The notes under the pieces are model-generated. The model searched no databases, was not told where the DNA came from, and saw nothing but the letters and a program-made list of their open reading frames with translations. From Omphiscola glabra (lineage: Eukaryota; Mollusca; Gastropoda; Lymnaeidae): a stretch of 64,000 nt of DNA. The translations under genes and the position numbers were made by a program. The DNA is taken from the NCBI GenBank assembly GCA_964017045.1, contig OZ024806.1, forward strand, positions 4,236,488-4,300,487. The letters are read 5' to 3'. This document shows, piece by piece, positions 22,049 to 32,999 of this stretch (position 1 is its first letter; each line of letters starts with the position of its first letter).

Positions 22049-22255
22049 CAGAGGCGTAGCTAGAGTGTTTGGCGCCCGGGCACAAGATTAGCACCCGGAG
22101 AAAAGATTCATTTTAAAGCGCCCTCTTTTCCCTTTTTCAACTCTCAAACCCATTATTTTCATCAATAAAATAATACCAAAGCACATTTTGGCGCCCCTAA
22201 CTAGCTGGCACCCGGGTTCATCTGTACCCCCTGCCCCCCTTATGCTACGCCCTTG
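22049..22255 (+). mobile_element. hAT-type MITE, 207 bp, second copy of the 305-486 family
   Basis: It starts CAGAGGCGTAGCTAG and ends TATGCTACGCCCTTG, imperfect inverted complements. The flanks ACAAAGAT (22041-22048) and ACAACGAT (22256-22263) form an 8-bp duplication with one mismatch. The interior GCGCCC blocks and AAATAATACCAAAGCACATT correspond to the element at 305-486. Confidence 0.8.
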
Positions 22256-22499
22256 ACAACGATACAAATCAGGATTTTGCAAATTGAACCTATTATTTAT
22301 TGATTGGTACAGAAACAAAATATAACATATCCAGTCATTATTTCAGTATTACATAATTTGTCACTTGAGACAAAATTTCCCCGACATAATCTGATAACAA
22401 TTTTCGTAAGTCTGTACTGCAGTCTTTTTGTTTCCCTGACATTGTTGAACTATGAAAATGTAATAAACCTTTTAAATTAATTTAACATTTATTTTTTAT

Positions 22500-22990
22500 T
22501 GGATAAGAATATACAATTATTAAATGTGGCTAAAATTTTTACCATGCTGGTGGATGCTGCTCAAGACCAGCCGACTGTGTCAACATATGTAAAGGAACCT
22601 GGTCCGTCTGGCCGTATTGATGTAGGGAACTAAATCTGAAAGTGCGCTGTCCACACATACACAAATCTGACTCCTAAACTTCAACACCATCGTTTCATTA
22701 AAACACCTGTTCATACTGACTATCAAAGTATAAGGGGTTCAACAGCTAATGTCACTGACACTGTTCCACGGGAGAGTTCTGTGACACCAAAACAACCGGC
22801 AGATAGCCCAAGATGTGGACAAAAGAACCGTCATCATGACCAACACAGTAACACTAAAAACAAAAACATACTTTTTTTTTATATTTAGGGTGAACTCCTT
22901 AAAGCTTTTGTGAAATCTGAAAGTTTATTTACAAATGAAAGTGATCCAGTTAAGGAAACCCATAAACCCAAAGAGGAATCAATCCCTACC
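22500..22990 (+). pseudogene. decayed coding region of unknown family
   Basis: One frame reads NIQLLNVAKIFTMLVDAAQ, then YVKEPGPSGRIDVGN, two stops, then TPKLQHHRFIKTPVHTDY and SSVTPKQPADSPRCGQ. From 22889, after a TTTATATTTAG acceptor-like run, another open piece reads GELLKAFVKSESLFTN up to TAA at about 23003. The composition looks coding but the stops break it. It may be the 5' remains of the Gypsy relic that follows, or of an unrelated gene. Confidence 0.35.
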
Positions 22991-22999
22991 ATGGTTTCA

Positions 23000-23705
23000 C
23001 CTTAAAAAAAACGTCCTGTAAAAGGAATACAGGGTACCTGAACGATCTTAACTCATTCTCACAGACAAGGACATTTAGTTCAGATTCAAAATCAAGCGTG
23101 CACCGCTTAGGTGTTATACCATCAAGCCAGGTTTTATCAAAACTGCGTGACGCATGTGTACCTCTTGTGACTGCTCCCCAACGAGGTAAACACGTGACCG
23201 CAAAGCATGTTGAAATTGAAAATCCCTTATCTGACCCAACAACAGCCGACTTTTTGTCAAAAAGTAATCTAAAGCGATATAGTTGTTGCTCCACTGACAC
23301 TTCCGCACGAGATCACCTACTGTCCGTCGGTGAGTTCTTGTATGTACGTAATCGTGTCAGAGAGAGAAATAAGATACAATATTTCTGGAAGCCAGATGTG
23401 TATGGCATCATGACCAGTCTACTGGACAAACATGTCTAAAGACTACTGCCAGTAGGGAGGGCCAAAGAAAAACCATAAAACGAAAGGACCTTCTTGCCGT
23501 CCTACCACCCTTGGTGGACTTGGTACCAGCCTCAAGTGTGACACCAACATAGACGTTCGCCACTAGTGACAGTGGGGACGACGATACATTCATACTAGTT
23601 GCGGCAAACCCAGCAAGACAGCAGCGTGAGGCGACGCAAGTAGCACCTCCACCAATTATGCCACGCAAATCACTGCGCATGGCACATCAAGAGAAACAGT
23701 CATGA
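23000..23705 (+). mobile_element. Ty3/Gypsy relic: C-terminal end of integrase/pol
   Basis: The plus strand reads VGEFLYVRNRVRERNKIQ, then FWKPDVYGI. After one frameshift near 23440 it continues TIKRKDLLAVLPPLVDLVPA. This matches the post-integrase module of Ty3/Gypsy polyproteins (typically VGD.VLVRNR..GRNKIQD.W.P..Y followed by .HRRDLLP). Ahead of it is an open stretch (RLGVIPSSQVLSKLRDAC, PTTADFLSKSNLKRYS) of unclear origin. No LTR was recognised. This lineage differs from the element at 36.4-39.1 kb. Confidence 0.55.
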
Positions 23706-23979
23706 GGCAGTGGCACAAAAAGACACTAGTTGTTTACGCTGTTTTTTATTTTTGTAAATACTTTTGATCGTGATAAAAGTGAGTTATTAACTTATGTGAC
23801 TCTCACTTTGTACCAAGAAGTAAGCATATCTCTAAACTATTATAATTACAATAGCAGAATATGTTATGTATATCAGTCAGTCCATATAGATGTCAATGAG
23901 CCAGTAGTGGCAGCCCATCTTTATGTCAAACAACCAGAAGTAACAGTCCATATAGATATGATAAACTGAGGTCATTTAA

Positions 23980-24490
23980 GGGGTCGTTCACAAATTACAT
24001 ACGCCAAAAATGACATTTTCAGACACCGCCACCCCTTTTCCAACCTTAGTGTCACGTCACACCTAAACAAATTCAAATCATTCAAATAATTTTCATAGCT
24101 AAACTAAGATTATATTTTATTCTTTAACATTTTCCCATGATGGATTAAGATGTAGTATTATTAGAAAACTGCTACGTAAAGCAACTTAGTCCTCCCCGAG
24201 CAGAAGATAAAACGGTCACAACAGCTTCTGCGTCATTTTTCAATATGTCCAGATGGTGTGAGCGACTGAGTTTCACGGAACTTATCATACCTGGGGCAAT
24301 GTTGACTTCAAATTAATGTTATTAAAATTAATTGACTTAAGATTTTTCAAAATTAGAATATTTTAGATTGAAAAAAAAGAGAAAATGACGTCACAAATGT
24401 TTGAGCCCCCCTACCGACGCCCTTTCACAACGTGTCACAAATTCACGACACACTCTCCACCTGAGCATGACGTAATTTTCGAACGACCCC
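23980..24490. mobile_element. MITE with GGGGTCGTTC termini and TAA target duplication (Harbinger-like), 511 bp
   Basis: The ends are GGGGTCGTTCACAAATTAC and the complement of GTAATTTTCGAACGACCCC, so the terminal inverted repeats match at 10 bases and then at AAATTAC after a two-base mismatch. TAA lies directly outside both ends (23977-23979 and 24491-24493). A 3-bp TWA duplication is typical of PIF/Harbinger elements. There is no transposase ORF. Confidence 0.75.
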
Positions 24491-24493
24491 TAA

Positions 24494-24610
24494 TATATGA
24501 TCAGTTGCGGTTAGATAAGATATGATAAATTGAGGTTTGATAAGATATGATAAGTTGAGGTTAGATAAGATTTGATAAGTTGAGGTTAGATAAGATATTG
24601 AGGTTAAATA
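24494..24610. repeat. degenerate repeat of GATAAGATATGATAAGTTGA type
   Basis: About four to five copies of a 27-30 base unit (GGTTAGATAAGATATGATAA) directly downstream of the MITE. Confidence 0.75.
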
Positions 24611-24744
24611 AGACGACTCCAAAGTTTGTGCGCTTTTAGGGGGAGGGAAACATGGTCCGCAGGAGTGTGTATAAAATAATGGCAACATCAACGTAGAAGT
24701 GTATTTGTTTGGATACCACTGTGTTACATAAAGAAGCAACACGT

Positions 24745-24925
24745 CACTGGATCAATCCTACACAACACCTTACTGGATCAATCCTACACAACAACTTACT
24801 GGATCAATCCTATACAACAACTTACTGGATTAATCCTACACAACAACTTACTGGATCAATCCTACACAACAACTTACTAGATCAATCCTATACAACAACT
24901 TACTGGATCAATCCTACACAACTGT
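24745..24925 (-). repeat. 26-bp minisatellite whose unit contains an exon end and its 5' splice site
   Basis: On the minus strand seven consecutive units end in GATTGATCCA followed by a donor hexamer. From right to left these are GTAAGT five times, then GTAAGG, then GTGACG. The first (rightmost) unit is the 3' end of the last exon read in the 24904-28418 pseudogene; its donor starts at 24903. The other six are copies of that exon-intron junction placed in the downstream intron. Confidence 0.85.
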
Positions 24926-26134
24926 CTACGTAGCGCCAGGTCTTTTCTGGAAATCAAAGCTCGACTGAATAGCCCAAAGTTGGCCAGGAGCCCTGGCCTC
25001 TCCAAGGCTTTAGCTTTCTAGAGTTTGTGGTAGTTTGAAGTGCCGCTGTACATCTTAAATTCAGGTTCCTGAGCTTGTGTGTCAGAGACTGTGTCCTGGC
25101 AGGTTTGGTGATGTCCGTCCCTTTAGACCAGGACTTACGGGAGGAAGTGGTCAGTGGCTTGGACGGAGCTGTCACTTCAGTGGTTGAGATCAAGGGCATA
25201 CTGTCAATGGAAGTCACTTCAACTTTGAGTGTGTCCACGAAACTTCAGCATTGGCTATTTTGTCTTCCGGTGAACTTGTACTAGTTGGAGAAGTAGTTTG
25301 TTGATCTGGAGAGTTATCTGCCTTTGCTTCTACTTTCAGTTCTTGTGGGGGGGGGGGGGGGGGAGGGGAGAAAGATCAATACTTAAAAATTTAACATTAC
25401 GCTAAATTATTTTTTAACGCCTCATAAAAAACAATTTAATTTTTTTTAAAATTTATCTTGAAAACATAGCGAGTTTCAGACCTGTTTACTCTTACGATTT
25501 TGGCGTGTATACATTTTATATACTTTATGTTTACTTTTTTAGTATTACGACAATGTATTGAACGATTTTGTCATGAGATTGCACAATTTTAATAGTTTGA
25601 GGGTAAACAGGTCTGGAGTTTTAACATTTTTCCTCCTAAACATCCAGTGACAATTTTAAAAGAAGCGAAAAAGCTATGCGAACCTTAAGGTTTCTCAAGA
25701 GCTGCGAGGTCTTCCAGCTGCTTTTGACAAATGACCTGAACTTCCTGATACAACTTTTTCCCAGCATAAGCCTGTGACAGCCCCCGGTTTCAGCAAACAA
25801 GCTGGCAGCTTGGAACCTCTGCAACACAGGGGCGATTGAACTATCTGGTTTACTGGCCGGCAACAGGCTTGCCATGTCAAGGTCCAGCATCCGGACGATG
25901 GTGCGCTGTGTCAGGCGTTCACCGTCCTCATCAAGGTCATACGTGTCAGATAAGATTTCTTCTTAGCCCTCATCGTCAGTGTTTTGCTTTCTCTTCTCCA
26001 TAACTTGTTTCTCTTTTTGTATGTCTTCAACGGTTTTCAAATATGGCATGTTCTTTTCTAGAACAGGTCTGTAGCAGAGATGTTTACATTAATTACATTT
26101 TAATTCATTTAATGGTCAATAATTCTGGTGAAAA

Positions 26135-26300
26135 TGACTTTTAGTACAGGAAATCAGTGATCCATTAAAATGGTTCCACTATGCGTAAAGGAAATCGGTG
26201 ATACATTTCAAATGGTTTCACTGTGAGTAATGGAAACCAGTGATACATGTCAAATGGTTCCACAATGAGTTAAGGAAATCATTGACACGTTTCAAATGCT
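26135..26300. repeat. minisatellite of about 42 bp, 4 units
   Basis: Units of the type AGGAAATCAGTGATACATTT plus CAAATGGTTCCACTATGAGT, substituted at several positions. It lies between exon candidates of the minus-strand pseudogene. Confidence 0.7.
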
Positions 26301-27084
26301 TTCATGCACTGTTTTATGTTGGCCCTTGGCAAACTCCCTTTCCAGATCCTGTGGCTCACACAACAATTGCTGTTTACCTAAAGTGTCATTAAAATATGAT
26401 AATTTCATTGCTCCAAATAAATGGGTTGTTTTGTTTTGTCCCCATTCACTGTACAGATTTTTTTCAATCTTCATAATCCTTGTTTTAGTTTTTTGTTGTT
26501 CCTTAACACAATAACAAAGCTAGGGTGAGACTCATTTTACCAAATGAATGAACAATTAGCACTGCATGTGTCCCATAATCTGAAACATTATGTTTTTATT
26601 TTTTAAATTAAAAAAGCAAATGTATAAATGGCCATACGAATAAAATGACAAGAAAATTGTTTTATCTTTAAATTTGAAAAAAAAAATGATTCAACTTACA
26701 AAACTCTGAAATATAAAAAAAATAAAAATAATAATTATAATATTTGTTTCCTTAAGTACAATCACTACTGAAATTAGGATTGAGGGAAGTTAGTTAGCTA
26801 AAGATAAAAACAACATAGCCATTTATAAATTTAACAAAAGTGTTGTCGACAAGACTGCCATCATACATTTCTTGTAAGGCCTCCACACTTTCTAGAGTTT
26901 TGGTCCTGCAGAATTTCTCTCCATATCTTCATGTCGTGGATGGGCTTCGCCTGAGCCTGGGAAATTCTGGCTGGTGGTCAATGTCTTCAACTTGATGCTT
27001 GGAAGACAATGACCAAAGGAGTATTCCAATAATAAGGATAATAAATGCACATGATGACAAAATAATGAATCATAAAAAAATGAA

Positions 27085-27250
27085 TGAACCTTCACAAAAA
27101 TCAAACATGAGGAAAATTAATGAAACATCACAATAATCAATCATGAGGAATATTAATGAAACATCACAATAATCAATCATGAGGAATATTAATGAAACAT
27201 CACAATAATCAAACATGAGGAATATTAATGAAACATTACAATAATCAATG
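27085..27250. repeat. 36-bp minisatellite, about 4-5 units, intronic
   Basis: Units of ATGAGGAATATTAATGAAAC plus ATCACAATAATCAATC, between the exons ending at 27450 and starting at 26970 of the minus-strand pseudogene. Confidence 0.85.
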
Positions 27251-28462
27251 TTTTGAACTTGAGATCTATGTTGTCTGACTACAAAAAAAATATTTAAAAA
27301 TAGCAGTGTCCAGACTTTTTCAACAGCTCTTAAACAGGCACACAAATATATGATGAATGTTTAAAAAGGGATTTTTCAAAGCTATCACAGCTAATTTATT
27401 ACAAACATGAGCACAAATTTAAAAAAAGTTCTAACCTTTTTAGACTTACCTTCAATTAGAATGTTATCTTCATCATCATCCTCTGGCCAGTCAAGGAACA
27501 CATCTTGCGGACCATCATCTTTTTTTAGGAAAGAAACAACATTTTTTTAATTAGCCATTACATTAACAACAATACAAAATGTCAATTATCAAAAAAAAAA
27601 AAAAAAGTAAAACATTGAAATTAAATAGTGCAGCACGCTTTGATTTAGAAAGATACCAATATCATTTTCTATCACTCGTTCATATAATGAATATTCCATA
27701 GTATATTTATGTGCTTAGGGACATTTTATAATCTTTTTTTTTTATTACTACAAATTTTTGGGGAACATCTTGCGATAAGAGGGTGTCTTAGATTTCTAAT
27801 ATTACTAATATCTATATTTAAAAAAGAAAAAAACAACAGTTTCTTAATCATATAATGAAGCTTTTTTTTTTCATCACTGAGACACATTTCATTAACAATA
27901 AAATTAATTAACAAGATAATAAGAATTTATCTGCCTAAAAATTTGCCATTAAATAACACTATTTTTAGTTTACTAGAAATTTGTACGAAAGAAACTTGTT
28001 CAGGAAATTTTTTCAATGGAAGTTTGTTCGAAATGAAAAAATGTGAAACAACAAACAACAATCTTTTATTTAAAAAGTTTACATTTTCCTCAGTTCTTAC
28101 TTGCGTCTTCCATTAATTTTGGTTTTCTTTTTTTAAATTGCGTTTAACAATTTTAATTTTGAAGAAATATCAGTTCGCAAAAGTGTTCGTCCTATCAAAC
28201 GTCCATTAAACAATTTTCCTTTAAAGAGATTTCTTTCACACAAATTTCCTGATAAGATATTATTGCTAATGACGTATAGTGGAAAAATAAGGAAAAAGGT
28301 TTGCGAATAAAACATTAAATAATAAAAGATCTGACAGTGTAAAAATGATTGTTTTAAAATTACTTAGCAAGTCCATAACCCACAATGGCTGCAGCAATGT
28401 CCCTTCCTTCATTTTTGGCTGGCAAAGATGCCAGTAATAAAAAAAATACACAGTGCATACCT

Positions 28463-28980
28463 TCTTCTTCTTATGCCTTTTTACCCCGTCTGGGGCATAG
28501 GCCGTCCACAAGAATTTTCCACTCATCCCGGTCCTGTGCTTTTCTTTCCAATTGCTTCCAGTTGTATCCCATATTTTGCGTGTCTGTCTCTAGTTCACGT
28601 CTCCATGTATTCTTAGGTCTTCCTCTCTTTCTTTTTCCCTGTGGATTCCATGTTAGGCATTGTCTGGTGGTGCTATCTGGGGGTTTTCTCAGAGTATGCC
28701 CAATCCACCTCCATCTTTTCTTTATGATGTCTTCATCAATGGGCACCTGGTATGTCCTTTCTAATAGATCTTTGTTGATGATGGTATTTGGCCATTTGAT
28801 GTTAAGGATCTTTCTAAGGCTTGTGTTTATGAATGTCTGCACTTTCTGTGTAATGCTCGCTGATGTTTTCCACGTTTCTGCTCCATAAAGTAGGACTGTT
28901 TTGACATTTGTGTTAAAGATTCTGACTTTGGTTTGAAGTTTCAGCTGCTTCGACTCCCATATTTTCTTTAAAAACACAAA
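28463..28980 (-). mobile_element. 5'-truncated RTE-type LINE, reverse transcriptase C-terminus
   Basis: An intact 168-codon minus-strand frame (28977-28471) encodes VRIFNTNVKTVLLYGAETWK, RWRWIGHTLRKP, and WNPQGKRKRGRPKNTWRR. These are the signature C-terminal motifs of RTE-like non-LTR reverse transcriptases. The 3' tail is a short AGA-type repeat. Identical 9-base flanks TGCATACCT at 28454-28462 and 28981-28989 mark the target duplication. The open frame and clean duplication suggest a recent insertion. It sits about 45 bases upstream of the first recognised exon of the minus-strand pseudogene. Confidence 0.88.
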
Positions 28981-29045
28981 TGCATACCTACAGTAGACTT
29001 ATACATATTTTAAATTCATCAAAACAATTTCAGACTTTCTGTTCA

Positions 29046-29153
29046 TCAATACCCGGCAGTGCATCAATACCCGGCAGTGCATCAATACCCGGCAGTGCAT
29101 CAATACCCGGCAGTTTATCAATACCCGGCAGTGCATCAATACCCGGCAGTGCA
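29046..29153. repeat. 18-bp minisatellite, about 6 units
   Basis: Near-perfect CATCAATACCCGGCAGTG units; one carries TTTATC in place of GCATC. Confidence 0.9.
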
Positions 29154-29159
29154 TCAAAT

Positions 29160-30095
29160 TATAGTACAGTTTGGTCCAAGTGGACTGCACGGAAAAATAG
29201 ATCTAAAATCATATTTATTCATTTATTTTTTTTTAAAAATCATGAAAATCCATAAATCAATGAGACAGCTCTTTCATTTGAAGTTAAAAAAGTACGGTAA
29301 TATAGAAACATACTGTTTTTTCTTTAAAATTTAAGTTAGCAGTAATAGTATAGAAATAACAAATACACTTTCTTATGTTATAATAGTTCCATAATTTCTT
29401 TAAAATCTAAATTCAAGGTTTATTTCTAATAATGTTTAATGTTTATTATAGGCCTATAATAGATTGACATTTAAACTTATTGATGTTTTGAAAAATTATA
29501 GCATGATAATTTCATCTGGAGGAGTAAAGGAGCAATCTAGTTTGGAAAATTTAAATGTCAGAAGTTATTTGATTTTTGAACAATAAAGCTTATAATATAT
29601 AAAAGGAATTAAACAGTACTTTACAATCATTTACTAAGACTAAATCTTTATTGTCTGTTAGAGATAAAAACTAAGAAATCTCATGATAACTGACTGTCAA
29701 ATTGGTATTATACAGTTATCATTTATCTTTGGACCTATATGTGTTGTTGTCATTGAGTTGGACTAGAAAGTTTTGCATTGTGATACATCCTTAGGAAATA
29801 ATTCATCAGTGTATTAAATATCCCACTGTCGTATTATTGTCGATTTTGCTTTTAATATTATATTTTAAAATATATCGGTGCATTACATTTCAAGTCATAT
29901 TATTCTTTTTTTTGTTTTCATTGATCATTATTTTATAAAATACATCAATGTAATACATTTCATAATATTATATTATTGCGTCCCCCTCTCCTTTCAGTAT
30001 TGTATTTTAACATATATCAATCCGATAAAAATTGTAATAAACTTAAAACAAATCTCTTTAATATTTGGATTGATCCCATTTAAAATTATATTTAT
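29160..30095. other. AT-rich spacer, no feature
   Basis: Strongly AT-rich with runs such as ATATTATATTTTAAAATATA. The 101-codon plus-strand ORF at 29878 is a low-complexity Ile/Phe-rich frame and is not supported as a gene. Confidence 0.5.
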
Positions 30096-30097
30096 AA

Positions 30098-31730
30098 CTA
30101 GCGAGTACCCGGCATGCGTTGCAATGCCTCTTATCGAAATAAAGTGTTTGTGTTTTAATAATGTTTTTTGTAAGTACTTTTAATATACAAATTTCTTTTA
30201 CCGTCTCATGCGTATTCGAATTAATTAGAAGGTTTTTCGAAGCGGGAGCCTACCACATGCAGTTTAGTCCCAAAACTTCTAGCGATTGATCCCCCCCCCA
30301 TGCAATAGCTTTGTTTGAAATTATATTTATATGGCTCATTTATTACATATAAACAAATTTAGGGCCCCGGCCCCAAAAGGAATATTGTGAAATATTTGTA
30401 CTAATTCAGAAACCTATTTATTAAGTCACATATACAAAATTAAATGCCACAGTTAATATTTAATTTATTTCCACTCACCTATGCAATAGCTTTTTGACAT
30501 TATATTTAAATAGCTCGTATGAGGGAAAAAAAAACAATTTAAGGCCCCCGGCCCAAAGCGGAATATTTTAAAAAGGATGTACTTGTTTAGAAACCTAATG
30601 CGGGCCTGCACACATCAATTCACGCATATCAATTCACCAAAGTTTTATCACAATCGGATGAATGGTATAGAAATACATACTATAATTATATATATAATAT
30701 AAGGGTGGAAAACGAATTAAGGCCCCCGGCTACAAACGGAATATTGTAGAATTGTTGTATTACTTCAGAAACCTACTTATTATATCACAAAATTCACCAA
30801 AACAAAAGAAACATCTTACTAAAGTCGTATCGCATTCAGATGAATCGTATAGGAGCGAATACGGATATTATTTTTTACAAAGCTAATATAAGAAAAAAAA
30901 AACGATTTTGGGGCCAACGGCCAAAAACGGATTATTTAACGGATGTCGCTATTTGCATTTGGTTAAAAATCTATCCATCCATGCATTATCTCGGTTTGAA
31001 ATTTTATTTTTATAGCTCATATAGGAAAAATAGAACATAGGGCCCCTGGCTCAAAACGGAATATTTTGCAACGGTTGTAATAATTCAAAAAGCTTTGCGG
31101 GCGTGTGAAAAACATCTTACTAAAGTTTTATCGCATTCAGATGAATGGCATAGGAGCGCATACCGAAATTACTTTTTACAAAGCTCATATAAGAAAAAAA
31201 ATATTTAGTGGCAACGGCCGAAAACGGAAAATTTTTAAAAGTGTTGTAATGACTCATTAAAATGCGCGAGATTATGGATAACCACTCAACAAAGTTTTGT
31301 TGCAATTGCATGAATGGTGTAGGAGCGCATACGGTTTGAAATTATATTTAGATAGCTCATATAATAAAAAACGAACATGCGGCCCCTGGCTCAAAACGTA
31401 ATTTATTAAAACAGTTATAATTCTTCATTAACCTTTGTGTACGTGCTCGCAACATCTCACCAAAGATTTAGCGCATTCGGATCAATGGTGTAGGAGCGCA
31501 GACGGAAATATTTTTTTCAAAGCTCGTATAAGGAAAAAAACAAATTAAGGGCCAACGGCAAAAAACGGAACATTTTATAAGTGTTGAAATGACACAGATA
31601 GATGCCCGATTAGGTGGCCAACAACCAATAAAGTTTTGGCGCAATCGCATAAATGGTGTGGGAGCGCATATGAGACATACAAACATACAGACATACAGAC
31701 ATACATTCATTTTTATATATATAGATTTAT
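30098..31730 (+). mobile_element. retroposon-like element with about eight internal repeats of roughly 175 bp
   Basis: The left end, CTAGCGAGTACCCGGCATGC, and the right end, GAGACATACAAACATACAGA followed by a TTTATATATATAGATTTA tail, are of the kind found at the edges of short non-autonomous elements related to RTE LINEs in invertebrates. Between them the motifs AGCTCATAT..., GGCCCCTGGCTCAAAACGGA and GATGAATGG.ATAGGAGCGCATA recur about every 170-190 bases (for example near 30302, 30480, 30680, 30850, 30995, 31165, 31335 and 31510), each 70-80 percent alike by eye. There is no coding capacity. Identification of the family is inference. Confidence 0.5.
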
Positions 31731-31892
31731 ATAATATAATACAATTATGCTCATTTGATATTTATGGTATATTGATTGCAATACAAGAATAAGAAAGGCA
31801 AACTTTCTTAAAATGTAACCTTTATTTATTTCCAGTGTCATTTCCAGATTATGAAATTGTTCTCTAGTTTTAAAAAAAATAATGTCAGTTTA

Positions 31893-32612
31893 ATGTTGTA
31901 ACAACATAACTGTAACTATTTCAACATAATGTCATCATAACTTCGTTACCACATAACTATTTAACATAATGTCATTATAATTTTGTTACACCATATTTTT
32001 AAATATTTTGACATAGTGTCATTACAACTGTGTTACAACATAACTGCAAGTACTTCGACATGCCATTACAACTGTGTTACAACATAACTGCAAGTACTTC
32101 GACATGTCATTACAACTGTGTTACAACATAACTGCAAGTACTTCGACATGTCATTACAACTGTGTTACAACATAACTGCAAGTACTTCGACATGCCATTA
32201 CAACTGTGTTACAACATAACTGCAAGTACTTCGACATGCCATTACAACTGTGTTACAACATAACTGCAAGTACTTCGACATGCCATTACAACTGTGTTAC
32301 AACATAACTGCAAGTACTTCGACATGCCATTACAACTGTGTTACAACATAACTGCAAGTACTTCGACATGCCATTACAACTGTGTTACAACATAACTGCA
32401 AGTACTTCGACATGCCATTACAACTGTGTTACAACATAACTGCAAGTACTTCGACATGCCATTACAACTGTGTTACAACATAACTGCAAGTACTTCGACA
32501 TGCCATTACAACTGTGTTACAACATAACTGCAAGTACTTCGACATGCCATTACAACTGTGTTACAACATAACTGCAAGTACTTCGACATGCCATTACAAC
32601 TCTGTTACAACA
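31893..32612. repeat. 44-bp minisatellite, 13 near-identical units plus degenerate edge
   Basis: Units read TGCCATTACAACTGTGTTAC plus AACATAACTGCAAGTACTTCGACA without the break. From about 32040 to 32600 they are almost identical, differing only in GCCAT versus GTCAT and one G/C change near the end. The left edge (31893-32010) holds three decayed units of varied length. The young core with an old edge implies recent expansion. Confidence 0.95.
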
Positions 32613-32999
32613 TAAGTAACTATTTTAAACTACTAGATAAACGTTATATTAGCAGCTTGCATTGTGTGTTATTCTCTCCTTGTCACATAGACAATTAAAC
32701 GATGTTAAACGAATAACTGACGTTTATAATGACCAGGTGTGTGTTTTTGTAAGGATGAGGGGGAAGAGAAAGGGCAATTTAGAGAGGTTATGTGAGAAAA
32801 TAAGAACGATATAAAAAACAGGAGACATTGAGTTAAAGATGCTAATAGAAAATAGAGATGATTTTAGGTTGTTTAGATGAGAGATATATGAGGTTATAGA
32901 GAAGCAAAAGAGGGAGAAATTGATTGGGACACGAGGAAGAAAGAGAAACAAAAGAGGTGAAACAGTGATGAATATATTGAAAGAGAGAAGGTAAAGAAC

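Larger units (their letters stand above)
24904..28418 (-). pseudogene. decayed multi-exon gene of unknown family
   Basis: Minus-strand exons with good splice sites: 28418-28364 (NEGRDIAAAIVGYGLA, donor GTAATT); 28126-28101 (KPKLMEDA, donor GTAAGA); 27518-27450 (DGPQDVFLDWPEDDDEDN, donor GTAAGT); one starting at 26970 (RISQAQAKPIHDMKIW). The first four join in phase. A further exon from 26068 reads PVLEKNMPYLKTVEDI but contains a TAA, and later a frameshift at a run of five Gs before SQAYAGKKLYQEVQVICQ. The last, 25341-24904, follows a poly-C acceptor tract and shows two frame changes and a TAG (ending LLANFGLFSRALISRKDL) before a GTAAGT donor at 24903. A piece at 26385-26292 (LLCEPQDLEREFAKG) is an uncertain exon. 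The start and end are not found and no domain is recognised. The acidic, helical, Ser/Thr-rich make-up suggests an intracellular protein. Unpolished assembly errors could mimic the lesions. Confidence 0.5.

Noticed and set aside
24709..24933. Plus-strand ORF of 26-bp periodic repeats (LLDQSYTTTYWINPTQ)
   Set aside because: It is the antisense of the splice-donor minisatellite.
26695..26715. Six-base micro-exon on the minus strand between TATTTCAG and GTAAGT
   Set aside because: Too short to support without transcripts; adjacent exon borders in the pseudogene are uncertain, so phase cannot be tested.
28385..28888. 167-codon Phe/Ser-rich plus-strand ORF
   Set aside because: Antisense of the LINE reverse transcriptase C-terminus.
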